This document shows, piece after piece, positions 38,040-45,902 of a stretch of DNA of 64,000 nt. Each line of letters begins with the position of its first letter. The first letter of the stretch is position 1. The notes below the pieces were generated by a model, which saw only the letters and a list, made by a program, of their open reading frames with translations, ran no database searches and was not told the DNA's origin. The position numbers and the translations under genes were made by a program. Origin of the DNA: a virus; the IMG/VR virus record IMGVR_UViG_3300025168_000047, positions 25,423-89,422 of that record. One strand, 5' to 3'.

Positions 38040-38583
38040 AATTAAAGTAGGCTCAGATGCAGTAGCAGAGGAAGAGAAGCCAGTACAAGCTTCGATGACC
38101 CTTAATGCCCGCAAATCTCTTGATGGCAACATTATGATTTTTGATCATGAAGAAATCGACATTGTTGTAATGCCTGCTGAAAACAAGGTCGTTGCGTTTC
38201 CAAAAGATCTCATGGAAGACGCAGTGTATGCTGCCCAAGATCGTCTTTTTTATCACTTAATAAAGAAGGGAATCATCTTACCAGAGTCTGTCCATGGCGG
38301 AAACGTATATGGTTCTCTCGAAGGCGCTATTGCCACACCGATTCAAGAAGATGTTAGCGCAACACAAACCGCAGTATTTTCAATTGGTAAGTTTCTTTCG
38401 GAAGAAAAACCATATTTTGAAACATATAAGAATTATGAAGAAGATGGGATGGAGGATCTTACTGATCCGGATCCCGAAGATTCAACTGAACTCGGAGAAG
38501 TACCTCACGAGACAGAAAAGGGATCTTTACGAAAGGGCTGGATTCGCGGCCCTTACGGCATGACCTATACATATCGTTATTAA
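38029..38583 (+). CDS. Head-module protein of unknown function
   Basis: 184 residues. The first half is beta-type with a compact hydrophobic core (NIMIFDHEEIDIVVMPAENK). The second half is acidic (DLTDPDPEDSTELGEVPHE) and ends with aromatic YGMTYTYRY. Translationally coupled to the gene before it. No recognised family; retained as a real gene because of tight packing and consistent codon use. Confidence 0.7.
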   Translation: MSIEIKVGSDAVAEEEKPVQASMTLNARKSLDGNIMIFDHEEIDIVVMPAENKVVAFPKDLMEDAVYAAQDRLFYHLIKKGIILPESVHGGNVYGSLEGAIATPIQEDVSATQTAVFSIGKFLSEEKPYFETYKNYEEDGMEDLTDPDPEDSTELGEVPHETEKGSLRKGWIRGPYGMTYTYRY

Positions 38584-38591
38584 GAGGCTGT

Positions 38592-38900
38592 ATGGAATTA
38601 CTTTATTTCATTTTATGCGCTTATGGTATAACTTCGATCATCGTTTTTAGCCACATTGTAAAAGCTCCACGAGAGTATCTTTCATCAAAATCCAATTGGC
38701 TGTGTGAATTGCTTCATTGCACAATGTGCACTGGCTTTTGGGTTGGTGTATTTCTATGTGGCGTAAACAAATTCACTGAACTATTTACATTTGACTATAA
38801 TTTCATTAACTTCTTGCTCCTAGGAGCCCTCAGTGCGGGTACTTCATACCTATTAAACACTGTTGTCGATGATGATGGTATAAAAATTGGGAGTAAATAA
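38592..38900 (+). CDS. Small DUF1360-like membrane protein
   Basis: 102 residues with three hydrophobic segments (residues about 3-22, 45-60, 70-92). Between the first two is the motif LHCTMCTGFWVG, matching the CxxCxGFWvG signature that I associate with the DUF1360 family of small membrane proteins. Its function is unknown, and its place inside a head operon is unusual. A copy of ACTATTTA occurs within it at 38780. Confidence 0.65.
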   Translation: MELLYFILCAYGITSIIVFSHIVKAPREYLSSKSNWLCELLHCTMCTGFWVGVFLCGVNKFTELFTFDYNFINFLLLGALSAGTSYLLNTVVDDDGIKIGSK

Positions 38901-38901
38901 G

Positions 38902-38970
38902 ATGAACACCGACGCCTTCACAGATAAATGGATGCTGCAACCAGTTAGACGTTGCTGCAAAGGATCGTGA
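38902..38970 (+). CDS. Possible 22-residue mini-gene
   Basis: A 22-codon frame starts two bases after the preceding stop and ends two bases before the protease ATG, filling the gap exactly. GGGAG stands 8 nt before its ATG. The peptide has a Cys-Cys pair near the basic end. No homology recognised; could be spacer. Confidence 0.3.
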   Translation: MNTDAFTDKWMLQPVRRCCKGS

Positions 38971-38972
38971 CT

Positions 38973-39578
38973 ATGAGCAAGTATTTATTAAGAGAGTTTT
39001 ATGAGCTTTGCCCGAACGGCACATGTGAAGACCTTCTTACAGAAGACGACAAACGAATGATCCGTGAAAACGGAGCAATGTTCCTTACCGGTGTTATGCA
39101 AAGAGCGGATGCTCAAAATGGAAATGGTCGTGTTTATCCAAAAGGAATTTTGGAGAGAGAGATTGAAAACTATTCAAAGATCGTAAAAGAACGACGCGCC
39201 CTTGGTGAGCTTGATCACCCTGATGATTCGGTCGTCAACCTCAAAAACGCCTCACATATGATTACAGATGTTTGGTGGGACGGTAACGATGTTATGGGAA
39301 AGGCCCAAATCCTCAATACTCCATCAGGGCAGGTACTTAAGGAACTCGTAAATGCCGGCGTAAAGCTCGGTATTTCCTCTCGCGGATTAGGTTCCGTTAG
39401 TGAACAGATGGGTAAAACAATTGTTGAAGACGATTTCCAATTGATTTGCTTTGATTTTGTATCTGAGCCGTCAACCTCTGGTGCATTTATGATGACCGAG
39501 GGTAAAAACATTGATCTAAACAAGGTATTTACAAAAGCCGATAAGATTAATCGTGCTTTAAACGAAGTGTTAAAATGA
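38973..39578 (+). CDS. Prohead maturation protease (gp21-like)
   Basis: 201 residues from ATG 38973, with AAAGGA upstream; a TTG seven codons earlier is less likely. The phage prohead protease pattern is visible: GVMQRADAQNGNGRVYPK near the N-terminus, the catalytic-His segment GELDHPDD, and LGISSRGLGSV, in which the Ser pair provides the nucleophile in T4-type serine proteases, then FDFVSEPS. It would cleave scaffold and capsid propeptides after L/I-x-E during maturation. The stop overlaps the next ATG (ATGA). Confidence 0.85.
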   Translation: MSKYLLREFYELCPNGTCEDLLTEDDKRMIRENGAMFLTGVMQRADAQNGNGRVYPKGILEREIENYSKIVKERRALGELDHPDDSVVNLKNASHMITDVWWDGNDVMGKAQILNTPSGQVLKELVNAGVKLGISSRGLGSVSEQMGKTIVEDDFQLICFDFVSEPSTSGAFMMTEGKNIDLNKVFTKADKINRALNEVLK

Positions 39579-39997
39579 AAAAAGCTGATTTAAAGAAAGT
39601 ATTAAAACCTCTTGTTAAAGAATGTATTCAAGAAGCCCTCCTCGAAGAAGGTCTATTGTCTAATGTAATCGCCGAAGTCGTAAAGGGCTTAAACGTCCAG
39701 CCTCTTGTTGAGCAGGTTCAGCCAAAGCAACCGCAAGCTCAAGCTACAGAGCAGAAGATTATCGACGAGGAAGCACAAAAAAGAAAACAAAAGATTAATG
39801 AAACCCGAAAGCAGATGCTAGACGCAATCGGTAAAGATTCTTACAACGGAATTGACCTTTTTGAAGGTACAGATCCAATGAGAGAGTCAAGCAATCCACA
39901 CAGTCCATTGGCTAACACTGACCCCAGTGATTCTGGAATTGACATCTCCAGTTTATTGAACAATAGAAAAACGTGGAAGGCCCTAGCAGGAAATTAA
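39575..39997 (+). CDS. Small head protein with WKALAG C-terminus
   Basis: 140 residues. A Lys/Leu-rich helical N-terminus (MKKADLKKVLKPLVKECIQ), a Gln/Pro-rich linker and a long charged helix precede the C-terminal end NNRKTWKALAGN. The scaffold protein at 42098 ends with nearly the same motif (NRWKALAGIDKK). A shared end suggests both dock to the same partner, most simply the capsid protein or protease. Possibly a prohead core component; role inferred. Confidence 0.65.
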   Translation: MKKADLKKVLKPLVKECIQEALLEEGLLSNVIAEVVKGLNVQPLVEQVQPKQPQAQATEQKIIDEEAQKRKQKINETRKQMLDAIGKDSYNGIDLFEGTDPMRESSNPHSPLANTDPSDSGIDISSLLNNRKTWKALAGN

Positions 39998-39998
39998 A

Positions 39999-40220
39999 AT
40001 GAGCAACAAACATCCAATTAATATAGAAATAACACCAAAACCAAATGAACCGATTGAGCGAACTTTAAAAAGGTTTTCTAGAAAGGTTAAGAAAGAGGGA
40101 ATTATGGATCAACTTCGCGAACGTGCCCGATTCGAAAAACCCTCTGACAAGAAGAGACGCCTAGCTAAGAAAAGAAAGGCAGTATTAAGAAGACTAAAAC
40201 AGAAAGAGCAAACTAATTAA
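39999..40220 (+). CDS. Ribosomal protein bS21 homologue
   Basis: 73 residues, very basic. The segment from PNEPIERTLKRFSRKV through KKEGIMDQLRERARFEKPSD to KKRRLAKKRKAVLRR matches the bS21 pattern: [ED]-x2-x-L-[KR]-R-F-x-[RK]-[KR]-V-x-K-x-G, a gap, then Y/F-E-K-P-S-x-[KR]-[KR]-R and a basic helix. bS21 sits near the anti-Shine-Dalgarno end of 16S rRNA and assists initiation. Phage-borne bS21 genes are known from aquatic phages and may bias translation to phage mRNAs. Here it lies in the head operon, one base after the preceding gene's stop. Confidence 0.85.
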   Translation: MSNKHPINIEITPKPNEPIERTLKRFSRKVKKEGIMDQLRERARFEKPSDKKRRLAKKRKAVLRRLKQKEQTN

Positions 40221-40247
40221 ATCGTAAGGATTTTCAGGAGATAGATA

Positions 40248-40757
40248 ATGGCAACATTCAATTATAATGGCGTAGGGTTAAGGAACGTAGGGTCTTATTC
40301 GGTTAGCGGCGCTCCGTGGATCACTGGATCCGTCGCAATGCACTCACAAGCGCATGCAAAAACCGCTGCAGCATCCTCTTCGGCAGGAATGTATAGAGTT
40401 AACGGTGAAGGAACAAATGCAAAGCCGGCAGAAATTAGAGTTAATTTCCCAAATGTAACAAAAAGCTTTACAGTGATTACATCCGGTTCGCAAGGATCTG
40501 CACCAATAGTTAGGGTCCACTTTGCCTCTATGTTTACAGAGGACACCTCAGGTGCCCCAAAGCACAATGATATTATTAACCACCATCATTTTATTCAGCT
40601 AGATGGAATTGAGGAAAGTCTAACGATGAATGTAAAATGCAGTACGATATATCTCTCAACACCGAATGATGAATCTGGATTCCAGATGTATGCAGAATTA
40701 ACTAATATTCCAACTGGAAGCATGTATACGCTTACTGGTTCGGGTATAACAGAATAA
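40248..40757 (+). CDS. Virion protein of unknown role
   Basis: 169 residues; strong CAGGAGA before the ATG. All-beta-looking, Ser/Thr/Gly-rich with few charges, no signal peptide. The repeated GS/SGS turns resemble the fibre-like proteins here. It lies between bS21 and a fibre-like gene in the late head operon. A decoration or connector role is possible but not shown. Confidence 0.65.
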   Translation: MATFNYNGVGLRNVGSYSVSGAPWITGSVAMHSQAHAKTAAASSSAGMYRVNGEGTNAKPAEIRVNFPNVTKSFTVITSGSQGSAPIVRVHFASMFTEDTSGAPKHNDIINHHHFIQLDGIEESLTMNVKCSTIYLSTPNDESGFQMYAELTNIPTGSMYTLTGSGITE

Positions 40758-40775
40758 CAATAGGAGATATTTAAG

Positions 40776-42029
40776 ATGGGTTTTGGTTCAAGCGGAGGCT
40801 CCGGAGGGGGATTTAGTGGTTCACCACATTCTACTACCGAGACAGTATCTGGTTCTAGTAAAATTATTTCTGAAACAGGATTTACTACTGCCGGCTTTCT
40901 TAGTGTCACTGGCTCTACCACATTAGAGGGTAAGCTTTCAAGTTCATACGCTGGATCAAACAATCTAGAGGGCGAGCTTTATGTTGAGACTGGTCTTTTT
41001 GTATCTGGAAATGTATCCCTGCACAATCGTGCCAGCAACTGCCTTCTTTCATTAGAGGGTCTGGCAGGAGCAAACTCTGCAATAGAATTTAGAGAAACTA
41101 ATCTTTATTGGTCAATGGGCCATCGAGGAAGCAATAACTCCTTCTTTATTAGAGATTCCCTTTCCACCACAGGCGACGTTTTCCAAATGGAAGAAAATGC
41201 CGGCGACAATCTTATATATGGTAAAGCCGGATCTCTTTTAGGTATCAATACAGACGCCCCAACACACACTCTTACTGTAGCTGGTGCCGTATCTGGCTCT
41301 GGTAAATCTTTTTTCGAAGGCGATATGCAGATTGCCGATAACCTTTTTCTTTCAGGTAACCTAGGCGTAGGAACATCGAGTACCTTATCATCTTCTATAA
41401 ATGTCATTGGTGGCATTAGAGAGGCAAAATATTCCAACGGTGCCGGAGCAGTAGCATCTTTGAGATTAGCAAAAGCAAAAGGGTCTGAAGCCTCCCCCGC
41501 AGTGGTATCTACAGGACATAGTATCGGTCAGCTTGAGTTTGCTGCATTTGATGGGGCAAATTATATTCCTGCCGCAGCCGTAAAAGGTAAAGTTGAGGGA
41601 ACACCCGGTGCTGATGATATGCCCGGAGCCTTGCACTTCGAAACAACCGCTGACGGAGCCAAAGAGTCTACTGCTCGTCTCGTGATCGATCCAAAAGGAA
41701 ACTTGCGAGTCGGAACAGACGCAAATTCAGTTACTTTAAATGCAAACGCCGAAGGCGCACTCGCCATACACAACGGCACTGCGCCAAATGCGGCAACATC
41801 AAATACTGCTGTTTTATATGTTGATAGTGGCGAGCTTAAAGTATTAGACGCCGGCAACAACACAACAGTACTATCTCCACACCCTGACGGTTCAGAGGAT
41901 TGGGTTTTCTATTCTAAAAACCTTAAGACCGGCAAAACAGTGAAGATTCAAATGCAGAAATTGATGAAGAAATTAAACGACCTTCTCGGGGAAGATTTGT
42001 TTGAGGAATGGCACGACGACATTACTTAA
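40776..42029 (+). CDS. Fibre-like protein sharing a block with the 25141 fibre
   Basis: 417 residues; AGGAGA before the ATG. A Gly/Ser-rich N-terminus (MGFGSSGGSGGGFSGSPHS) is followed by an SGSGK-type unit. Residues about 190-310 match the 25141 protein (GNLGVGTSST, SLRLAKAKGSEASPAVV, GTPGADDMPGALHF). There is no S74 domain; the end is a short helical region (KIQMQKLMKKLNDLLGEDLF). It could be a head fibre or small appendage. The shared block, with a 35-bp identical stretch, indicates duplication or recombination between the two genes. Confidence 0.7.
   Translation: MGFGSSGGSGGGFSGSPHSTTETVSGSSKIISETGFTTAGFLSVTGSTTLEGKLSSSYAGSNNLEGELYVETGLFVSGNVSLHNRASNCLLSLEGLAGANSAIEFRETNLYWSMGHRGSNNSFFIRDSLSTTGDVFQMEENAGDNLIYGKAGSLLGINTDAPTHTLTVAGAVSGSGKSFFEGDMQIADNLFLSGNLGVGTSSTLSSSINVIGGIREAKYSNGAGAVASLRLAKAKGSEASPAVVSTGHSIGQLEFAAFDGANYIPAAAVKGKVEGTPGADDMPGALHFETTADGAKESTARLVIDPKGNLRVGTDANSVTLNANAEGALAIHNGTAPNAATSNTAVLYVDSGELKVLDAGNNTTVLSPHPDGSEDWVFYSKNLKTGKTVKIQMQKLMKKLNDLLGEDLFEEWHDDIT
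41343..41700 (+). repeat. Block shared with the fibre gene (27742-28100)
   Basis: About 350 bp homologous to 27742-28100 in the S74 fibre gene, including 35 identical bases at 41457-41491 and 27856-27890. Outside the block the genes diverge. Confidence 0.75.
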
Positions 42030-42059
42030 GCATTATTATGTCTTTTAAACAATAAACAC

Positions 42060-42067
42060 ACTATTTA
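42060..42067 (+). promoter_or_regulatory. ACTATTTA motif, candidate late promoter of scaffold and capsid genes
   Basis: ACTATTTAT ends 30 nt before the scaffold ATG and is part of a 7-bp palindrome, TATTTAT-TTTG-ATAAATA (42062-42079). Confidence 0.6.
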
Positions 42068-42097
42068 TTTTGATAAATAATCCCCGGAGTATATCAC

Positions 42098-43120
42098 ATG
42101 TCTAAAATGTTAGAACAAGCAATTATCGATGCCGAGGCTCTCAAAGAGGCCGCGTTAAAAAATGCAGAAGCTGCAGTTGTTGAGAAATATTCTCACGAAG
42201 TGAAGGAAGTTGTTGACCAACTTCTTGAGCAACCAGAGGACGAACTGGATGGTGACTTAGACGCCGCTCCTGTTGCCGATGAGTTTGGTGATTTGCCTCG
42301 TGCCGATATGGAAGGCGAGAGCATGTGCCCTTGTCCAGATGAGGAAGAGGAAGTTGAAATTGACTTTGATGCTCTTGCTAAACAAATTGACGCCGAGGAT
42401 GAGGGAGAGATGATTGACCGCGATGAACTCGCTGATGATCTCATGGAAGAAAAAGAAGAAGAGTTGACAGAAGACGAAGAGCAGATTGAAGAAGATCAAG
42501 ATTTCGATGAAATCACAGAAGCTCTCGTTGCTGAACTCCTTGAAGAATTGACTGTAGATGTTAAAGCTGTACCAACCGGTGTTCCCGGTGGCGCTTCTAA
42601 CGCTGCACTGGATAGAGAACAAGTTGAGATTGCACTTGCCCAATTGGCCCAAGAAGAAGCACAAGGCGAAGCAATGAAGCATGAAGAGAATGCCCTTGAG
42701 GAAGAAAAAGAAGAACTCGAAGAGGCCCTGAGTGCTGCAAAGTCGACAAACGACGAACTTGTTAATGAAAATAAAGAACTTAAGAGCTTGCTTGTAAGAG
42801 TAAAGGAAAGACTTGAAGAAGTTAACCTTTCTAATGCAAGACTGCTCTACACGAATCGCATTTTGAGTAGTGCCTCCCTGAATGAGCGACAAAAAAATAA
42901 AATTGTCGAGTCTATTTCAAAATCCGAGTCTGTTGAAGAAGCAAAGGTTATCTTTGAAACTCTTCAAAGCGCAACGGGCGACAACAAACGTCAGCCAAAA
43001 TCGTTGAGCGAAGTAGTATCACGCCCTTCAACAACTTTACCTCGTCGTGAAAAACGAGGAAACATTTCAGACCCCGTATCTAATCGCTGGAAAGCGCTTG
43101 CGGGGATAGACAAAAAATAA
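42098..43120 (+). CDS. Prohead scaffold protein (gp22-like)
   Basis: 340 residues, directly upstream of the capsid gene. Highly acidic (long Glu/Asp runs between residues about 45 and 150) and helical, with a long coiled coil near residues 190-265. The C-terminus is basic and ends NRWKALAGIDKK. T4-type scaffold proteins have the same acidic coiled-coil build and gene position, form the prohead core and are degraded by the gp21 protease. AAGGAGAA follows for the capsid gene 11 nt downstream. Confidence 0.8.
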   Translation: MSKMLEQAIIDAEALKEAALKNAEAAVVEKYSHEVKEVVDQLLEQPEDELDGDLDAAPVADEFGDLPRADMEGESMCPCPDEEEEVEIDFDALAKQIDAEDEGEMIDRDELADDLMEEKEEELTEDEEQIEEDQDFDEITEALVAELLEELTVDVKAVPTGVPGGASNAALDREQVEIALAQLAQEEAQGEAMKHEENALEEEKEELEEALSAAKSTNDELVNENKELKSLLVRVKERLEEVNLSNARLLYTNRILSSASLNERQKNKIVESISKSESVEEAKVIFETLQSATGDNKRQPKSLSEVVSRPSTTLPRREKRGNISDPVSNRWKALAGIDKK

Positions 43121-43131
43121 GGAGAATTAAA

Positions 43132-45036
43132 ATGTCTGTACTTGATAAATTAACAGAAGGCATTGTTAATCGTGATCTCCAAAAGGAAGGTGCTGCTCTA
43201 CTGAATAAGTGGGAGAAGACCGGTCTTTTGGAAGGGATTACCAGTGACTCACAAAAAAATGGAATGGCTCGCCTGCTTGAGAACCAAGCAAAAGAGCTAC
43301 TTAGAGAGGCTTCCTCGATGGCAGCCGGTGATGTTGAAGGCTTCGCAGCCGTAGCATTCCCACTTGTTCGTCGTGTATTTGGTGGTCTTATTGCTAACGA
43401 TCTTGTATCCGTTCAGCCAATGAGCCTTCCATCCGGTCTTATCTTCTTCCTCGACTTTACACACACACAACTTCGTGCTGGTGCCGCTGCAGGCGCATCA
43501 CTTTATGGTGGTGGTGCAGTCGGAGCAGAAATTACAGGTGGTGTAAATCTCACCCGCGCACCAGATGCAACAAACGCAATTGGTGGTCTTAATCAAGGCG
43601 GTGGTGGTTTTTACAATCTTGGAAATGCATTTTCCTCACCTACTGGTTCGATTTCGTTGGCTGACCGTACGGGTAACGACCCAGCTACGGATTCTGAGAC
43701 AACAGGTCTTCACGACAAGGACAGTTGGACAACTGCCGACGCCCCTCTTGGGTCCGTTGGAGTTCAGGTTTCCGCGCTGTCTGCGGCCCAAAAGAAAATG
43801 ATCAATTACGATCCTGATATTCTTGGCCGCTCTACTGACTTTGTTGGAACTATCGTTGTTTGTGTTGCTGACGCAACCATGGCAACAATTAATTTGGACG
43901 CTCTCCACGCGCTTTACGTTGGTGACGATGCTACCATGGGAACCGAACTTGCATACACAGGTGCTGGTACAACTGGTACAGGTGCTCAAATCGTTCGTCG
44001 ATTGACAAAGCGTGGTTATGTAGACTCTAACGGTCTTCACGTAACCGATTCCGAGCTTAACCACTTTACATTTGTTGTTCAGGCTTCTGATACATTTGAT
44101 GGTGACATCGGTGCTACTTTGCAGCAATTGATCTATCCAATAAAGGATAATTTCTCTGCTGGTGATAACACCTCGCTCGGTGCAGTTCGCGGCGCTGACA
44201 CTTGGGGACTTGAAGAGTCCGGTGCTACTGGTAATGTTGGTTCGGGAACAAACAAGAACGAGATGGCTGAAATCGACATTAAGGTTGACTCCATTTCCGT
44301 TACTGCCCAGACCAAGAAGCTCAAGGCCAAATGGACCCCAGAGCTTGGTCAAGACCTTAACGCTTACCACAACCTCGACGCTGAGGTTGAGCTTACAGGT
44401 ATCCTCTCTGAGCAAATCGCTCTTGAGATCGACCGTGAGATCCTTAGTGACCTCGTTAATGGTGCAGAAGCTGGTACTCGTTACTGGTCCCGCGCTCCGG
44501 GTCTCTTTGTAGACGTAAACGGTACTGAGCTTGGTGCTTCTTCGGCTGCTCCAGACTTTACTGGTACAGTATCCGAGTGGTACGAGACTCTCGTTGAGAC
44601 AATCAACGATGTTTCTGCTCAGATTCACCGCAAGACTCTTCGTGGTGGTGCTAACTTCATCGTCGTTGGACCTGAAGTTGCCAACATCCTTGAGTTCACA
44701 AACGGTTTCCGTGCAGACGTAACTGGTGACGCTGACCGTGGTTCGGTTGGTGCAGTTAAGTCTGGTGCACTTAGTAAGAAGTGGGATGTATACGTAGATC
44801 CTTACTTCCCTCGCAACGTAGTACTCGTTGGTCGTAAAGGTGGTTCGTTCCTTGAGAGCGGATATGTTTACGCTCCATACGTGCCACTGCAGGTCACACC
44901 TACTATCTTCGGTACCGAAGACTTCATTCCTCGCAAGGGAGTGATGACTCGTTACGCCAAGAAGATGGTAAGACCTGATATGTACGGTCTTGTAGTCGTT
45001 CGCGGCTTGCTTGGTGAAGCTGGTGCAACTAGCTAA
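43132..45036 (+). CDS. Major capsid protein (gp23-like)
   Basis: 634 residues; AAGGAGAA before the ATG. The N-terminus (LLNKWEKTGLLEG ... ARLLENQAKELLRE) and the segment VRRVFGGLIANDLVSVQPM correspond to the T4 gp23 start and the VRRAIPNLIAFDICGVQPM-type region. A likely prohead cleavage lies after Glu59 (LLRE/ASSM), equivalent to the T4 site after Glu65 (FLTE/AEIG). The middle has a Gly/Thr-rich insertion; the end has the typical YAPYVPLQVTPTIFG and RKGVMTRYAKK segments. Codons are biased to CGT/CGC Arg and C-ending forms, as expected for the most abundant virion protein. A strong terminator follows. Confidence 0.95.
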   Translation: MSVLDKLTEGIVNRDLQKEGAALLNKWEKTGLLEGITSDSQKNGMARLLENQAKELLREASSMAAGDVEGFAAVAFPLVRRVFGGLIANDLVSVQPMSLPSGLIFFLDFTHTQLRAGAAAGASLYGGGAVGAEITGGVNLTRAPDATNAIGGLNQGGGGFYNLGNAFSSPTGSISLADRTGNDPATDSETTGLHDKDSWTTADAPLGSVGVQVSALSAAQKKMINYDPDILGRSTDFVGTIVVCVADATMATINLDALHALYVGDDATMGTELAYTGAGTTGTGAQIVRRLTKRGYVDSNGLHVTDSELNHFTFVVQASDTFDGDIGATLQQLIYPIKDNFSAGDNTSLGAVRGADTWGLEESGATGNVGSGTNKNEMAEIDIKVDSISVTAQTKKLKAKWTPELGQDLNAYHNLDAEVELTGILSEQIALEIDREILSDLVNGAEAGTRYWSRAPGLFVDVNGTELGASSAAPDFTGTVSEWYETLVETINDVSAQIHRKTLRGGANFIVVGPEVANILEFTNGFRADVTGDADRGSVGAVKSGALSKKWDVYVDPYFPRNVVLVGRKGGSFLESGYVYAPYVPLQVTPTIFGTEDFIPRKGVMTRYAKKMVRPDMYGLVVVRGLLGEAGATS

Positions 45037-45062
45037 TCTTAGTTAAAACCGATTAACTTCTG

Positions 45063-45100
45063 GCCCCGCCTTGGGAAACTAAGGCGGGGCTTTTTTGTTT
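45063..45100 (+). terminator. Intrinsic terminator after the capsid gene
   Basis: Perfect 10-bp stem GCCCCGCCTT (45063-45072) / AAGGCGGGGC (45081-45090), loop GGGAAACT, then TTTTTTGTTT. Confidence 0.95.
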
Positions 45101-45121
45101 GTGCCTAATGTAAACGAGTAT

Positions 45122-45129
45122 ACTATTTA
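45122..45129 (+). promoter_or_regulatory. ACTATTTA motif, candidate late promoter
   Basis: ACTATTTAC lies 22 nt behind the capsid terminator and 116 nt before the start codon at 45246, giving this gene a long structured leader. Confidence 0.6.
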
Positions 45130-45136
45130 CTACTGT

Positions 45137-45212
45137 TGAATCGTAAGATTCACAACCTAGTTATCGGGTAGACTTTGATCTACCTCCTAGTATTGCTGGA
45201 ATAAACCAATAC
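45137..45212 (+). promoter_or_regulatory. Structured leader with three consecutive hairpins
   Basis: TGAATC-GTAA-GATTCA (45137-45152), GGTAGA-CTTTGA-TCTACC (45167-45184) and GTATTG / CAATAC (45090s+100: 45190-45195 with 45207-45212) follow one another in the leader. None has a terminator T-run. The ribosome-binding site (AAAGGAGGG, after 45225) lies beyond them. Confidence 0.5.
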
Positions 45213-45245
45213 AGGAACATGATTACAAAAGGAGGGTTTTTAACT

Positions 45246-45773
45246 ATGGGAACAAAAAGAGTGGGCCTCGCTAGAATTGAGGCACTAATAGAGAACTTAA
45301 AAAGAGATATTAATTTGGGGGCCGGTACCAAGCTTATCGGCGGTTATACTGCAGTAGAGAGTGTAACAGCAGACGATACTTTGACGGCTGTTGAATCAGG
45401 AACGCTTTATGTTTTTGCTGACGCTGCCGCAACTTTAACTCTACCAGATTCTGGAGCCGGCGATATCATTGGATGCACTTTTTCCTTTATATCCAATTTT
45501 CAAGGAACTGGGCAGAAAGTTGTATGTTCTGACACAAGTAATGAAGACATGGTTGGTGTTCTTTTGGCTGGTGATAATGACGACGACAATGCAACCAAAG
45601 CATGGGTTGCTTTAGTGGGGGATGCGTTTGCATCTATCAATATGGATAGTGTTGCACAAGGACATCCCGGAAGTCAATTCACAGTTACAAATATAGCTGC
45701 TGATGTATGGAAGGTTGAAGGTGTTATGATCCAAAGTGGTGGTTCTGAAGCAACACCATTCGCTACAACTTAA
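45246..45773 (+). CDS. Small, separately transcribed virion protein candidate following the capsid gene
   Basis: 175 residues from ATG 45246. An upstream in-frame ATG (45219) is rejected because the strong ribosome-binding site AAAGGAGGG lies between the two. A basic helical N-terminus (MGTKRVGLARIEALIENLKR) is followed by a beta-type, Ala/Asp/Thr-rich body (GYTAVESVTADDTLTAVESG). The gene has its own motif, a structured leader and terminators on both sides, so it is an isolated unit, as expected for an abundantly and independently made product. Capsid decoration is a reasonable guess; no direct evidence. Confidence 0.7.
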   Translation: MGTKRVGLARIEALIENLKRDINLGAGTKLIGGYTAVESVTADDTLTAVESGTLYVFADAAATLTLPDSGAGDIIGCTFSFISNFQGTGQKVVCSDTSNEDMVGVLLAGDNDDDNATKAWVALVGDAFASINMDSVAQGHPGSQFTVTNIAADVWKVEGVMIQSGGSEATPFATT

Positions 45774-45824
45774 TAACTAATACTTATTGAACAACAAGAT
45801 AGTTTAATCTATCTAGCAAACAAT

Positions 45825-45862
45825 AACCCCCATTTGATTAATTTCAGGTGGGGGTTTTGTTT
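45825..45862 (+). terminator. Intrinsic terminator
   Basis: AACCCCCA (45825-45832) pairs with TGGGGGTT (45849-45856), followed by TTGTTTT. The next ACTATTTA motif begins 9 nt later. Confidence 0.85.
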
Positions 45863-45870
45863 TATCCAAA

Positions 45871-45878
45871 ACTATTTA
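45871..45878 (+). promoter_or_regulatory. ACTATTTA motif, candidate late promoter of the neck genes
   Basis: AACTATTTAC ends 24 nt before the ATG at 45903, directly behind a terminator. Confidence 0.65.
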
Positions 45879-45902
45879 CTTTGCTATAGGAGATCCTCGT
45901 GA

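Noticed and set aside
43636-44628. Minus-strand open frame (330 codons) opposite the capsid gene
   Set aside because: A by-product of strong codon bias in the capsid gene; no start signal and implausible composition (Cys/Ser/Thr-rich).
45219-45245. Earlier ATG for the post-capsid gene
   Set aside because: The strong ribosome-binding site AAAGGAGGG lies between this ATG and the one at 45246.
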